DNA of 64,000 bases from contig NC_079885.1 in the NCBI RefSeq assembly GCF_029227915.1, positions 12,783,001 through 12,847,000 on the forward strand, written 5' to 3'. Made by a program: the position numbers and the translations under genes. Numbering within the stretch: the stretch's first letter is position 1; the number at the start of each line of letters is the position of its first letter. This DNA is from Hydractinia symbiolongicarpus. Its lineage: Eukaryota; Cnidaria; Hydrozoa; Anthoathecata; Hydractiniidae. Positions 47,044 through 56,631 of the stretch are shown in pieces. Under the pieces are notes generated by a model. It searched no databases. It was not told the origin of the DNA and worked only from the letters and a program-made list of their open reading frames with translations.

Positions 47044-47792
47044 ATGGGATATATATTTATTTATGAAGATGTGAAATTAAATGTTATTAATGTTAATGAC
47101 ACTGTTTGGTTCAAAGCAAAAGTAATTGCCAATATATTGAAATATATAAATACTTGAAAGGCTATAAGGGATCATGTTGAACCAGAAGATAAAACCACAC
47201 TAAATGACTTCAAATCTAGGTGGTCTGTGGCGGTACCCCTAAAAAATGGACATATGATTTACATAAATGAATCAAGATTATTTAGCCTTATTATTAGATC
47301 AAGGATGGAGAAAGCAAAAGAATTCAAAAAATGGGTTACAGGGGAAGTTTTACCATTAAAAAGGAAAACTCGAAAGTGTGAGAAAAAGAAATTCAAAATG
47401 TTAATATACACAATAGAATCAGAATATGACCTACATTCAAAAGTTGTCAATTATATTAGAAACCATTATCCGGATACAATTATATGTGTATCATTGAGTG
47501 AAAAACACATATGGTAATACAAAATTTCCACATGTTATATCCAGGATTTTTAATTGAGTTTAAAACACCAAAGGGAAATGGCCAATTAACTGATAATCAG
47601 AGAGTTATGTTACAGAAATATAAATTAAATGGATATAAGATACTGGTAAGCAATGATTATGATGAAATTATAACAGAGATCATTAAATATTTCTATAAGG
47701 TTAGAATCAAATGTAAATATTGTCATAGGACTTTTAAATCACAAGAAACATTAGACAGTCATCTAAAACACATTCATAAAAATCCTAAGTAA
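47044..47792 (+). pseudogene. BRO-N domain + PD-(D/E)XK nuclease-like + C2H2 finger
   Basis: ATG at 47044, one TGA at 47155 after which the same frame runs on to 47517. Residues about 10-110 match a BRO-N domain: ANILKY, RDHVEPEDK, YINESRLFSLIIRS, KAKEFKKWVTGEVLPLKRK. Then YDLHSKVVNYIRNHYPD begins a nuclease-like segment that resumes after a frameshift at about 47510 with YPGFLIEFKTPKGNGQLTDN (E-x-K nuclease motif) and GYKILVSNDYDEIITEI. The end is a C2H2 finger, CKYCHRTFKSQETLDSHLKHIH region. BRO-N proteins bind DNA in large DNA viruses. Roles here are inferred. Confidence 0.7.
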
Positions 47793-47977
47793 ATAAAGTA
47801 TATCATATTTCAGTTATCTGAAAATGAGTTAAAAGATATATGTATATTTTTTGTATATATTTATATCTAACGAATCAATATAAACGTACTTGCTTATAAA
47901 AAACAATATATATAAGAAATTAGACTTGAAGAGATACCACATTAATAAAGTATAAAATAATTTCCAAACCTGATATA

Positions 47978-50900
47978 ATGATGAATGATATAGATCTTCA
48001 AAAACTAAGCAAGGCTGAGCTAATTAATTTAATACGTGATAATAAAACCACTGATGAGAAACCTGGGTATATTAGAAATCCAGAGACCAAAAAATGGATC
48101 AAGATATATGGTGCAATGTATAAAAAACATTTGAAGCAGGGTAAGATAGAACCCTATAAGCCAATGTCAGCACCCAGACCCACTAAACCTGTACCGGTAT
48201 CAAGACCCGTAAAACCAACACCAGCACCCAGACCCACTAAACCAACACCAGCACCCAGACCCACTAAACCAACACCAGCACCCAGATCCACTAAACCAAC
48301 ACCAGCACCCAGACCCACTAAACAAACACCACTACCAAGAAAAACTGTTCCAACCACAGTAATACAACTTGATAGTGCATTTGTAAAGCCTCTTAATGCA
48401 AATGATATGGTGTTTAAAACTGCATACTTTAAAAATAGAGTATATACCGTCACAAATGAAAATGATATCCATTATGCTATAAATCTATCATCCCTGCAAA
48501 TAATAAATCTTATCAACCAATGGATTTCTGAAGGATCTGGATGGACTATTGAATCAGTAGATTCACATTTTTTGAATTTAACATTATATGATCCACTAAA
48601 CGGATCAAGTTATATAGAACTACCAGAAGAATTAAGAAATAGTTCAAAGGGACTAATCAATATGCAAAATAAAGATAATGAATGTTTTAGATGGTGCCAT
48701 ATTAGGCTTTTAAACAAATATAAGGGATCACATCCGGAAAGAATTAAAAAATCCAATAGAAGATATGTAGATGAATTGAACTATGATGGTATTAAATTTC
48801 CTGTAACGACTAAATAGTATAATAAAATTGAAAAACAAAACAATATCAGAATAAATGTATTTGGATATGAGGATAAACGACCATATCCAATATATATATC
48901 AAAAGAGAAGTATGAAGATAGTATGTCCCTACTATTAAAAACAAATTATGAATATAAACATTATGTACTAATTGATGATTTCAACAGTTTTATGTACAAC
49001 AAAACAAAATATAAGGAAAGAAAACACTTTTGTATTTATTGTCTACAATGTTTCTCTACTAAAAAAATATTGGACAATCATAGTGAAATCTGTATGGTAA
49101 TAAATGGTAAATAGGCCATAAATATGCCAGTACCAGGTGAGAACACATTAAAATTTCAAAATTATCATAAACAATTAGAGGCACCATTTGTAATATATGC
49201 AGATTTTGAAGCCATCACTGAGAAAGTACATGGATGTGCACCTAAAAACAGTAAATCATACACAGAAGCATACCAGAAACATGTGGATTGTGGATATGGT
49301 TATAAGGTTGTATGTAGATATGATGACAAATATAGCAAACCATTAAAAATATATAGGGGTCCAGATGCTGTATACAAATTTATGAAAGAAATGATAAAGG
49401 AACCTAAATATTTTAAGTACATTAAAAACAAACATTTTAAACAGGATATGGTAATGTCAAAACCGATATCAAAAATTTTAAAAGAGCAGATAGTTGTCAC
49501 ATATGTAATCAAAATATATTGAGACAGATATCAAAGTTAGAGGTCATTGCCATGTAACAGGCAGATATAGAGGATCAGCACGTAATGATGGTAATTTAAG
49601 TTATAGATTAATAGACAAAGTACCCGTAGTTTTCCATAATTTGAGAGGATATGATTTCCATTTTATTATGCAACAGATTGGTAAAATCGTTAAAAAACAT
49701 TCGTATAAAATAAATAGGGAGAACTCAAAGAAATGGATATTAACGTAATTCCAAGCAATATGGAAAAATATATTCTAGTTCTAGTTTGGAAAAATTAGCA
49801 GATAACCTTCCATTATTATACATCTCCCATTATTATACATCTCCAGGATTATCTTGGGATTCAATGCTAAAAATGACAAAAGTAAAACTTGAATTGATGA
49901 CAGATATTGACATGTTTTTATTTATTGAAAAGGGATTAAAAGGTGGTGTATCATATATTGCTAACAGATATGGTAAGGCCAATAAAAAGTACATTGATAA
50001 TTATGATAAGGATATCGAAGTATCTAATGTATTTGGATGCTAACAATCTGTACGGTTATGGAATATCACAATATCTACCAACTGGTGGATTTAGATGGTT
50101 AAAAGAAAAGGATATAAACAAATGTAATCTAGCTGATTATAAACCAGAAAGTAGTAAAGGACTAATATTGGAAGTTGATTTAGAATATCCAAAGGAACTA
50201 CATAATCTACATAATGATTATCCATTAGCTCCAGAAAAAATAAATGTTACCAAAAATATGTTATCAGATTATTGTAAAAGAATTCAAGAACAGTATAAGA
50301 TATCAGTAGGTGATGTAAATAAATTAATACCAACATTAAGCAAAAAAGAGAAATATGTATTACACTATCGAAATCTACAATTATATATGTCATTGAGATT
50401 AAAAATCAAAAAAGCACAGCGTGTATTAGAATTTAATCATGGAGCCCATAGTTAAAAAAATATATTGATTTCAATACTAATAAAAGAACTTATTGTAAAA
50501 ATGCTTTTGAAAAAGATTTCTTCAAACTTATGAATAACAGTGTATTTGGAAAAACTATGGAAAACATAAGAAAACGGGTAAATGTAGAACTTGTAACCAA
50601 TAAAGCCAAACTAATGAAATTAACCTCAAAACCAACCTTTGATTCATCAAAAATATTCAACGAGGACCTTGTGGCTGTACATAGAATTAAGGAGACACTA
50701 ACCCTAAACAGACCTGCATATGTAGGAATATATTCCGATTTATCCAAAACATTAATGTACGATTTCCACTACAACTATATAAAAAGGAAATACAAAATAA
50801 TGCAAAACTACTATTCACAGATACAGATTCCCTAACATATGAAATTACAACTGATGATGCATATATGGATTTCTGGAATGATAAAGATATATTTGACAAT

Positions 50901-51157
50901 AGTGACTACCCTGAAACATCGCAATTCTATAATACATTAAAAAGAATATCATTAAAAACACAATCAAACATGAAGACTATAGAAATGTATTATTTGAAAA
51001 CAAACAAATGTGCCATGCAATGAAAACAATTAGAAGTCAAAATCATATGTTAGGAAGTTATGAGATAAACAAGATATCACTTAGTTGTTTTGATGATAAC
51101 AGATATATTCTTGGGGATGGTAAAAATAGTTATGCGTATGGACATTACAACATATGA
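47978..51157 (+). pseudogene. Polinton protein-primed DNA polymerase B, broken
   Basis: N-terminus 47978-48817: SAP-like helix (LSKAELINLIRDN), a KKWIKIYGAMYKKHLKQG block like viral 2-cysteine adaptors, then six Pro-rich repeats (TKPTPAPRP, 48163-48345). In-frame TAGs at 48815 and 49110 interrupt a frame that runs to 49522 and includes a CxxC..H..C finger and the Exo I motif FVIYADFEA. After frameshifts: VPVVFHNLRGYDFHFIM (Exo II), a deletion that removes much of the exonuclease III region near 49790, then LSWDSMLK, DANNLYGYGISQYLPT (palm motif A), HYRNLQLYMSL, KLMNNSVFGKTMEN (motif B) and the FTDTDSLTYEI motif C (50815-50850). Ends with SCFDDNRYILGDG at 51157. The enzyme replicates the element using a protein primer. 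This copy cannot. Confidence 0.9.
48163..48345 (+). repeat. 27-bp coding tandem repeat (Pro-rich)
   Basis: Six to seven units of CCAGCACCCAGACCCACTAA plus ACCAACA within the N-terminal linker of the polymerase frame. Its reverse strand gives a spurious Gly/Leu/Val open frame (48453-48154). Confidence 0.9.
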
Positions 51158-51536
51158 ACTTTTTCTATACCATATATTAGAGACATCAGACGGTTGAACT
51201 TTTTCTATTCAACATATTGGAGAGACATCCAATGGTATACTATATTATAGACATCCAATGGTATACACAGGCTGAAAAAACATATTCTTGCCGAAACTTG
51301 GCAACACCATAAACATACACTTGCAGACCCTCCCAAATAGAAAAAATAGCACTTTACACGTAAATGGCCATACGTGTATTGTAATATCTCTAAAACACCA
51401 TATGAGGGTACGAGGACAGTTTTACATGTGACGTCATAAGCGAAGCCGAAGAGTGTACAAGTAGTCATAGAGATGGGGTGTTCGAGGAAAGTTTGGTTTA
51501 CCAAACTGGCCTCGCACCCCCATCTCTATAACTACT
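51150..51536. repeat. Polinton right terminal inverted repeat
   Basis: Reverse complement of 36071-36530 but with fewer inner units. Begins at the polymerase stop codon with GAACTTTTTCTATACCATAT and ends CCCCATCTCTATAACTACT. The outer 77 bases (51460-51536) form the same palindrome as the left end. Confidence 0.9.
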
Positions 51537-51541
51537 ACAAG
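51537..51541. repeat. Target site duplication, right copy (ACAAG)
   Basis: Follows directly on the last base of the Polinton. It matches 36066-36070. Confidence 0.8.
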
Positions 51542-52440
51542 TTATACTATATCAACTGCACATTAATATTTTGCTTCAACACATTCCTGGTCATACCCTT
51601 CAGCCACGACGATCGATATGGGCATTTGGACAATCTTTCTATAGTGGCTACGTACCTCCAATCCAGCTTAGATCATCATATGCTGTTAGCATACGCTCTT
51701 ATGTAGGTTTCGGTTGCCAATGGTCACATGAGCTTTGCCTTCTTTCAGAGGGAAGTTCTTATCCGCTGTCTCTGAGTTGGCCCAGACAGTTTCTCATACA
51801 ACCATATGTGTGTATTTAGCTGGCTTACATTGTTTCAGCTTGTATTTAGCCGCCATGCACCGTTTCAGTGGACACATTAGAGACACGAGTCATTTGTCTC
51901 ACACGTTACGCGACATAAAACAAGTTCAAGGTGATTCCTTCTTCCAGTCACGTTGATTGCCTCTTGATTATCATCAGAATAGGATTTTTACAGTTTAGAC
52001 CCATTGATCGTCTCTCTTGCTCCAGGCAGCAAAGTCTTTGGCATATATTGGTTTCTTACACTGTTCTAAATACACATGTTCATCTTCTTTTGATTGGAAT
52101 GCTTCCACTGGTTTAATAGTACACAACATCACAATCATGTGTGATTCTACTATAATGACATTGTCCTTGCATTCATCAAAGACAAATCCTTTTCGTGCTG
52201 GGTGCCAGATGAGCATCAGGGCAACTATGCCACTTATGACACGCAACTATGACACTCATGCCTACCTAGTGCAGGCAATGATGCAGTTTTCAGCGGTTCA
52301 ACCAGGTGCTATTACCTTTCCTTATTTCGTGTTTTTGACTCAGACAGACATAGTTCAACTACTGCATTGTTGCCTACCTGGTAGCTACAACAGTAGGTGT
52401 TCCAGATAGTACCATCTATATCTTAGGGGGTGGTCAAGCG
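51542..52440 (+). pseudogene. DIRS-like RNase H end and tyrosine recombinase, right half
   Basis: Begins with the end of RNase H (INILLQHIPGHT, the 'HIPGH(D/T)N' motif). Next comes a recombinase N-terminal region (CVYLAGLHCFSLYLAAMHRF, LSHTLRDIKQVQG), then the catalytic domain start LAYIGFLHCSKYTCSSSF and HSSKTNPFRAGCQMSI, and AATTVGVPDSTIYILGGGQ near 52390. The last block corresponds to the segment after the HxxR motif in DIRS/Crypton-like recombinases. The HxxR itself is lost and stops are frequent. This is the continuation of 35455-36065 on the other side of the Polinton. Confidence 0.8.
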
Positions 52441-53183
52441 TGGCTATCTTCATTTAAATGGGTCAACTGTTACCTGACCTAAAGATTATGTACCACTTGG
52501 CCTCTCACTCGAGTCTAGAATAAGGCTACCTCTTTATCATTTCAGTTGAGCAACACCTGACATTCTATGCATACGGTTTTGGGTAATTTTGGGGTGTGCT
52601 GTGTGTAGCAACATATAGTGCTTAGTTTTCATAATACAATTTTAAGCTGTCTTTGTCGACAGTTTGTGTTTTAAGGGGCTACGAAACGATTTAATAATTC
52701 AAACTTCGCAATTTTTGAGGCATGGGGTGTAATAAACAGACCACTCAAAAGGTCAAGAAATTATACTCACTTTAGAACCACATAGATGGCTAGACAATCT
52801 TTATGAATAATTAATTTTTATGATATATTTAAATCAAAAGTTTGTTTTGACAAGGGAACAAAGACAGCACGAGGAGCTATGTTTGCTAAAAAATGCTTTG
52901 TTACTATTTTTGAAAAGGTAATATCTCTAAAGAGATTTTAAAGTCATTGTTGTTGCTTAGACTGGCTTTATGTACAATAAACTTGTATATTTTCATGCAA
53001 AATTTCGAAGGGTTTGAAGTTTATTTTGTTAGAAAAAGGTATATAAATACATTTATCGAAATGTAGGGAACTTTTCTGTCATTTTCAGTCACATTTAAAT
53101 GCCTAATATGAAATTAAAGATGATTTAAGTTGTTGTTTTTGTCCTCCAGTGATCATAAACTTTTCCAAATTTAAATTTAGATA
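52441..53183. other. Unassigned sequence
   Basis: AT-rich, with the phrase TTTTAAGCTGTCTTTGTCGACAG at 52640 that recurs as TTTAAGCTGTCTTGGTTGACAG (53525, 56180) and AGCTGTCTCAGTTGACAG (53488). These short scattered copies hint at a decayed repeat family, perhaps tied to the long 3' part of the DIRS-like element. No gene seen. Confidence 0.4.
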
Positions 53184-53411
53184 GATGTGCATATTTTACA
53201 TGGCTAGCCTCACTAATATCGAGGGATATACCCTGTCTATTATTTCCAGGAGGGGCCATGGCTTAGATGGAGAGTGCTAGAGTATTTAAAGCTCGTTTTG
53301 AGCTACGCAGACCCAATTAGGGACTGCGCTCTACTAGACAACTCCTGGCAACATCCAACGGCCCACACATGGAGCCATCTCCCCAATTTCCCTCACATGG
53401 CTTGGGTTAAT
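53184..53411 (-). mobile_element. SINE-like repeat, family copy (reverse)
   Basis: Reverse complement of the 34693-34937 copy: TACATGGCTAGCCTCACTAA, TAAAGCTCGTTTTGAGCTAC, CATCCAACGGCCCACACATG, TCCCTCACATGGCTTGGGTT. Both 5' and 3' ends are present. Confidence 0.82.
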
Positions 53412-54554
53412 TTCGTGTAAGTCACTTTGAAAACCAAAAGCTGTTTTGTAGTCCCTTTAAGCTGTACTTGTTCACAGTTTGTATTTTAGCTGTCTCAGTT
53501 GACAGTTTGTAATAGCTATTGATTTAAGCTGTCCTGGTTGACAGTTTGTTTAACCCTGGTCTGGGGTATTTCGTACTCCATAATTTTTGATAGGCTTGTC
53601 TAAATTGAATCAAACTTGGCACACTTATAGTAAGTACATCATGGAAGAAACAAAATGGCAGCAAGAACTTTGTTTGCTTATGTCAGCCCTTTTTCTGTGA
53701 CGTCATTACTTAACTCAAGTTAATCACAAGTTAGTGTTCTTCTGCGAGCTCATGCAGCTGTGGTTGCTATTTTGTATTTACTATTCTTTTGAGTCACTTT
53801 TGCTTCTTAGCTCCAAATGTCATATGTCACAAACACATCATGCCTCTTCGTTGTTTTTGAGATTTAAGATGTGCTAAAAATTTCCACCCACCCACCCTGT
53901 TTCATAATTATAGACTAGTATTTATGAGATCAATATATATTGGATATTTAATATATAATATATCTATACATATGTTAATATTTATTAGGTTTTAAAGGCT
54001 ATTTTTAGGCACTACTAATGTCCTTCTTTTGTTTTTTCCTTTTTTTTATTGTGGTAGATACTGTGGTAAATTACTTGTATCAATTGATATTACCTTATCC
54101 AAAAACTTTGGAATCAGGGTGTGCTGCGTGTAGCAACATAAAGTTTATATTTAGTCCTTAGTTTTTCAAATACAATTTTAACCCTTTGACCTCCAAGGAC
54201 CTCTTTAGTAAACAGTCCTCACAAACCAGCCACTTTTCACCCAAAATGGAAAATTTAAATTTAGATGAGAGTTGAAGTTCAATGAGCTTATTTTGGAAAG
54301 GTTATGAAATGCTGTAGCTTATTAATTAAAGAAATATGAGAGATCCTGTTGTGTTATACAAAAGTTGTTATCATGAATATAGTTTTTGTTATTTTAATTT
54401 AGATTCCGAAAAATAAAGTTTACAGAACAATGAAGAAATCTTTTTTTGAACAACATTTAAATGAATTTCATTACACCTTTCTATAAATATAAGATGTAAA
54501 CATAAAAATTGTATACATAAACATGATAATTTTTTACTCTGGAACAATCTCTTA
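53412..54554. other. Unassigned AT-rich sequence
   Basis: Contains two AGCTGTC...GTTGACAG repeats (53488, 53528), and GGGTGTGCTGCGTGTAGCAAC at 54118 which repeats an earlier block at 52592 (GGGTGTGCTGTGTGTAGCAA). No coding region recognised. Confidence 0.35.
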
Positions 54555-55240
54555 TAATAATACAGAGACTGTGTTTGTTTGTAACTGGCAAAGTGGATGT
54601 CTTCATTTTCCTTTGATGTTGCCGAAAAAGTTATGTCTAATATGTTAAATTTTTTGACATTAGGGCGCGACGAAAATAACACTACTTTAACGCCAATATC
54701 CTATATTAAATTAATGAAGCCATTACAGTGCACCTAAAATTTTGAGGCCAAATAACTTGGAAACGAGTTGGTGAGGTCAATGTTTTTTCACCACGTGCGT
54801 AACTAGGGACCACCTGGGACCAATTTGGGTAATTTTCCAAACCTAGGTCCCAAAAACGTTTCGGAATGAACGGATTTATGACGTCATCAAAAAACCTTTA
54901 AACCACAATATTTCCGTAACCGTTGGTCAAAAGTACATGATCCTATACATTTTCTTGATTAGCGTAATAATTTTTTGTACTTTTATTGGGGACTTTGCTG
55001 ACATCAGCAAAATTTTTAAACCCGTAAATCTCATTAACCATTCATCAAAAGCACATGATTACATACATTTTCTTGATCAGTGCTTTAAGGTCTACACAAT
55101 AAAGGCAACGTAAAAACAAGGTTGTAATTTATTTTTGTGGATGGGTTGCTGACGTCATCAAAATTCAAATAACGCTTCTTTTTCATTTTTATCCTGCCTC
55201 AGTGGATATTTCCACTGGCTTTATTGACTAGTCGATATAA
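54555..55240 (+). mobile_element. MITE-like repeat, tandem copy 1
   Basis: Starts TAATAATACAGAGACTGTGT, then GGCAAAGTGGAT, TTGAGGCCAAATAACTTGGA, GGGTAATTTTCCAAACCTAG, ending GGATATTTCCACTGGCTTTA and CTAGTCGATA. It abuts a second copy head-to-tail. Confidence 0.75.
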
Positions 55241-55968
55241 TAATACGGCAGTTCTGTGTCTCTGTAACAGGCAAAGTGGATGTGTTCATTTTCTTTGATG
55301 TTGCTGAAAAATGCATGTCTAATATGTTAAATTTTATTACGTTACCACGCGACGTCAATAACAATAATTTAACGTCAATATCCTATATTAAATTAATGAA
55401 GCCATTACACTGCACTGAAAACTTTGAGGCCAAATAACTTGAAAACGAGGTGGTGACGTCAATAATTTTTACCACGTGGGTAACTAGGGACCATCTAGGA
55501 CCAGTTTGGGTAATTTTCCCAAACCTGGGTCCCCAAATCCGTTTCGGAATGAACGGGTTGATGATGTCATCAAAAAACCTTTAAACCCTAATATATCCGT
55601 AACCGTTTGTCAAAAGTAAATGATCCTATACATTTTCTTGATCAGCGTTTAAAGACCTATACGTTAAAGGCAACAGGTATACAAATTTCTAAAAAATAAT
55701 TTTTTTGTGTTTTCGCGGGTCTTTGCTCATGTCAGCATAATTTTTATACCATCATATATCATTAACTGTTCATCAAAATCACATGATCACATACATTCTC
55801 TTCGTGAGCGTGTCGTGAGCTCTACACAAAAGAGACAACCGATAAACTTAATTTTGGCAATTTGTTTTTGCATATGCACTGCTGACATCAGCAAAAGGTT
55901 TAAAACAACCAATTTTTACATTGTCCCTCCTGCCTAGTGGATTTCTCCACTGGCTTTATCGACTAGTA
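55241..55968 (+). mobile_element. MITE-like repeat, tandem copy 2
   Basis: Same order as the preceding copy: TAATAATACGGCAG, CAGGCAAAGTGGATGTG, GGTGACGTCAATAATTTTTA, TTCGGAATGAACGGGTTGAT, TTTCTCCACTGGCTTTATCG, then ACTAGTA at 55968. Related to 41188-42073 and to the fragment at 59180-59375. Confidence 0.75.
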
Positions 55969-56631
55969 TTTAATACTGTTAAAATAATTTTTTTTTAAAA
56001 AAAAAAAATTAAAAAAAAGTTTAAAATGTTCTCTCAATGTTGTCTTGAAGTTATTATGGGGCTTTTGTCCATGCTTTATAAACCTCATTTTTCTTAAAAA
56101 ATGTCATCCAGATAGGCATTGAAGTGCCAAACCAAAAGCTGAGGCTCTGTTCTGAGCAGCAGGCTTGGTCATCATTGTGTTTTAAGCTGTCTTGGTTGAC
56201 AGTTTGTTTGAGTTATCGTCTAAGCAGACTATCTCATAATTCTCTACACGCACGCATCCCTCGATTTTTCCTTTTCCACCAAACAATGTTGTTGTTTTTC
56301 TTGTGTTTTCCCTGAACTACACCAGCGTTTTAAATGGAATAATTGTCAAAACCTTATTTTCCCAAATTTATAATGTCCACAATGTCTAATATTTTCGATC
56401 ATGTCGTTGATCAAGTGTCACAACAAATATGATGGTTATGACATGATTATGTTTGTAACTCAAAAATTATATATACAATATATATATAGATTTTTTAAAA
56501 AAAATAAAGTTTAGCAGGAATTCAATTTTACAATGAAAGAGAGAGCAAGAAAACATAAGGTTTACTTTGTTATAATAAGACTTTTAATATGATTTGTTTT
56601 GTGTATTTTAGGACGACCATTAGAAAGATCA
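55969..56631. promoter_or_regulatory. ALG3 upstream region and 5' UTR intron acceptor
   Basis: Holds the ALG3 5' region. GTGTATTTTAG ends at 56611, a polypyrimidine-AG acceptor, so the exon bearing the start codon probably begins at 56612 and a non-coding 5' exon lies upstream. A TATATATAGA block at 56465-56490 is AT-rich but not a clear promoter. Confidence 0.4.

Larger units (their letters stand above)
36071..51536. mobile_element. Polinton/Maverick element, 15.5 kb, degraded
   Basis: Bordered by terminal inverted repeats of about 390-460 bp that start AGTAGTTATAGAGATGGGGG, with AG at the outer end as is typical for Polintons, and a 5-bp duplication of the target (ACAAG; 6 bp is usual). 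It encodes protein-primed DNA polymerase B, retroviral-type integrase, part of the double-jelly-roll capsid protein and a set of small proteins typical of Polintons, on both strands. Almost all genes carry stops or frameshifts. No packaging ATPase or adenovirus-type protease was found. Two later insertions (37710-40961 and about 41188-42073) cut the integrase gene. It is inserted in a DIRS-like retroelement. Confidence 0.92.

Noticed and set aside
48154-48453. 99-codon minus-strand Gly/Leu/Val-rich frame
   Set aside because: Shadow of the proline-rich coding repeat in the polymerase frame on the other strand.
42960-51157. Packaging ATPase and maturation protease genes expected in a complete Polinton
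   Set aside because: All frames between the capsid, small-protein and polymerase genes were read, and no Walker A/B or adenain-type His/Cys motifs were seen. Not called.
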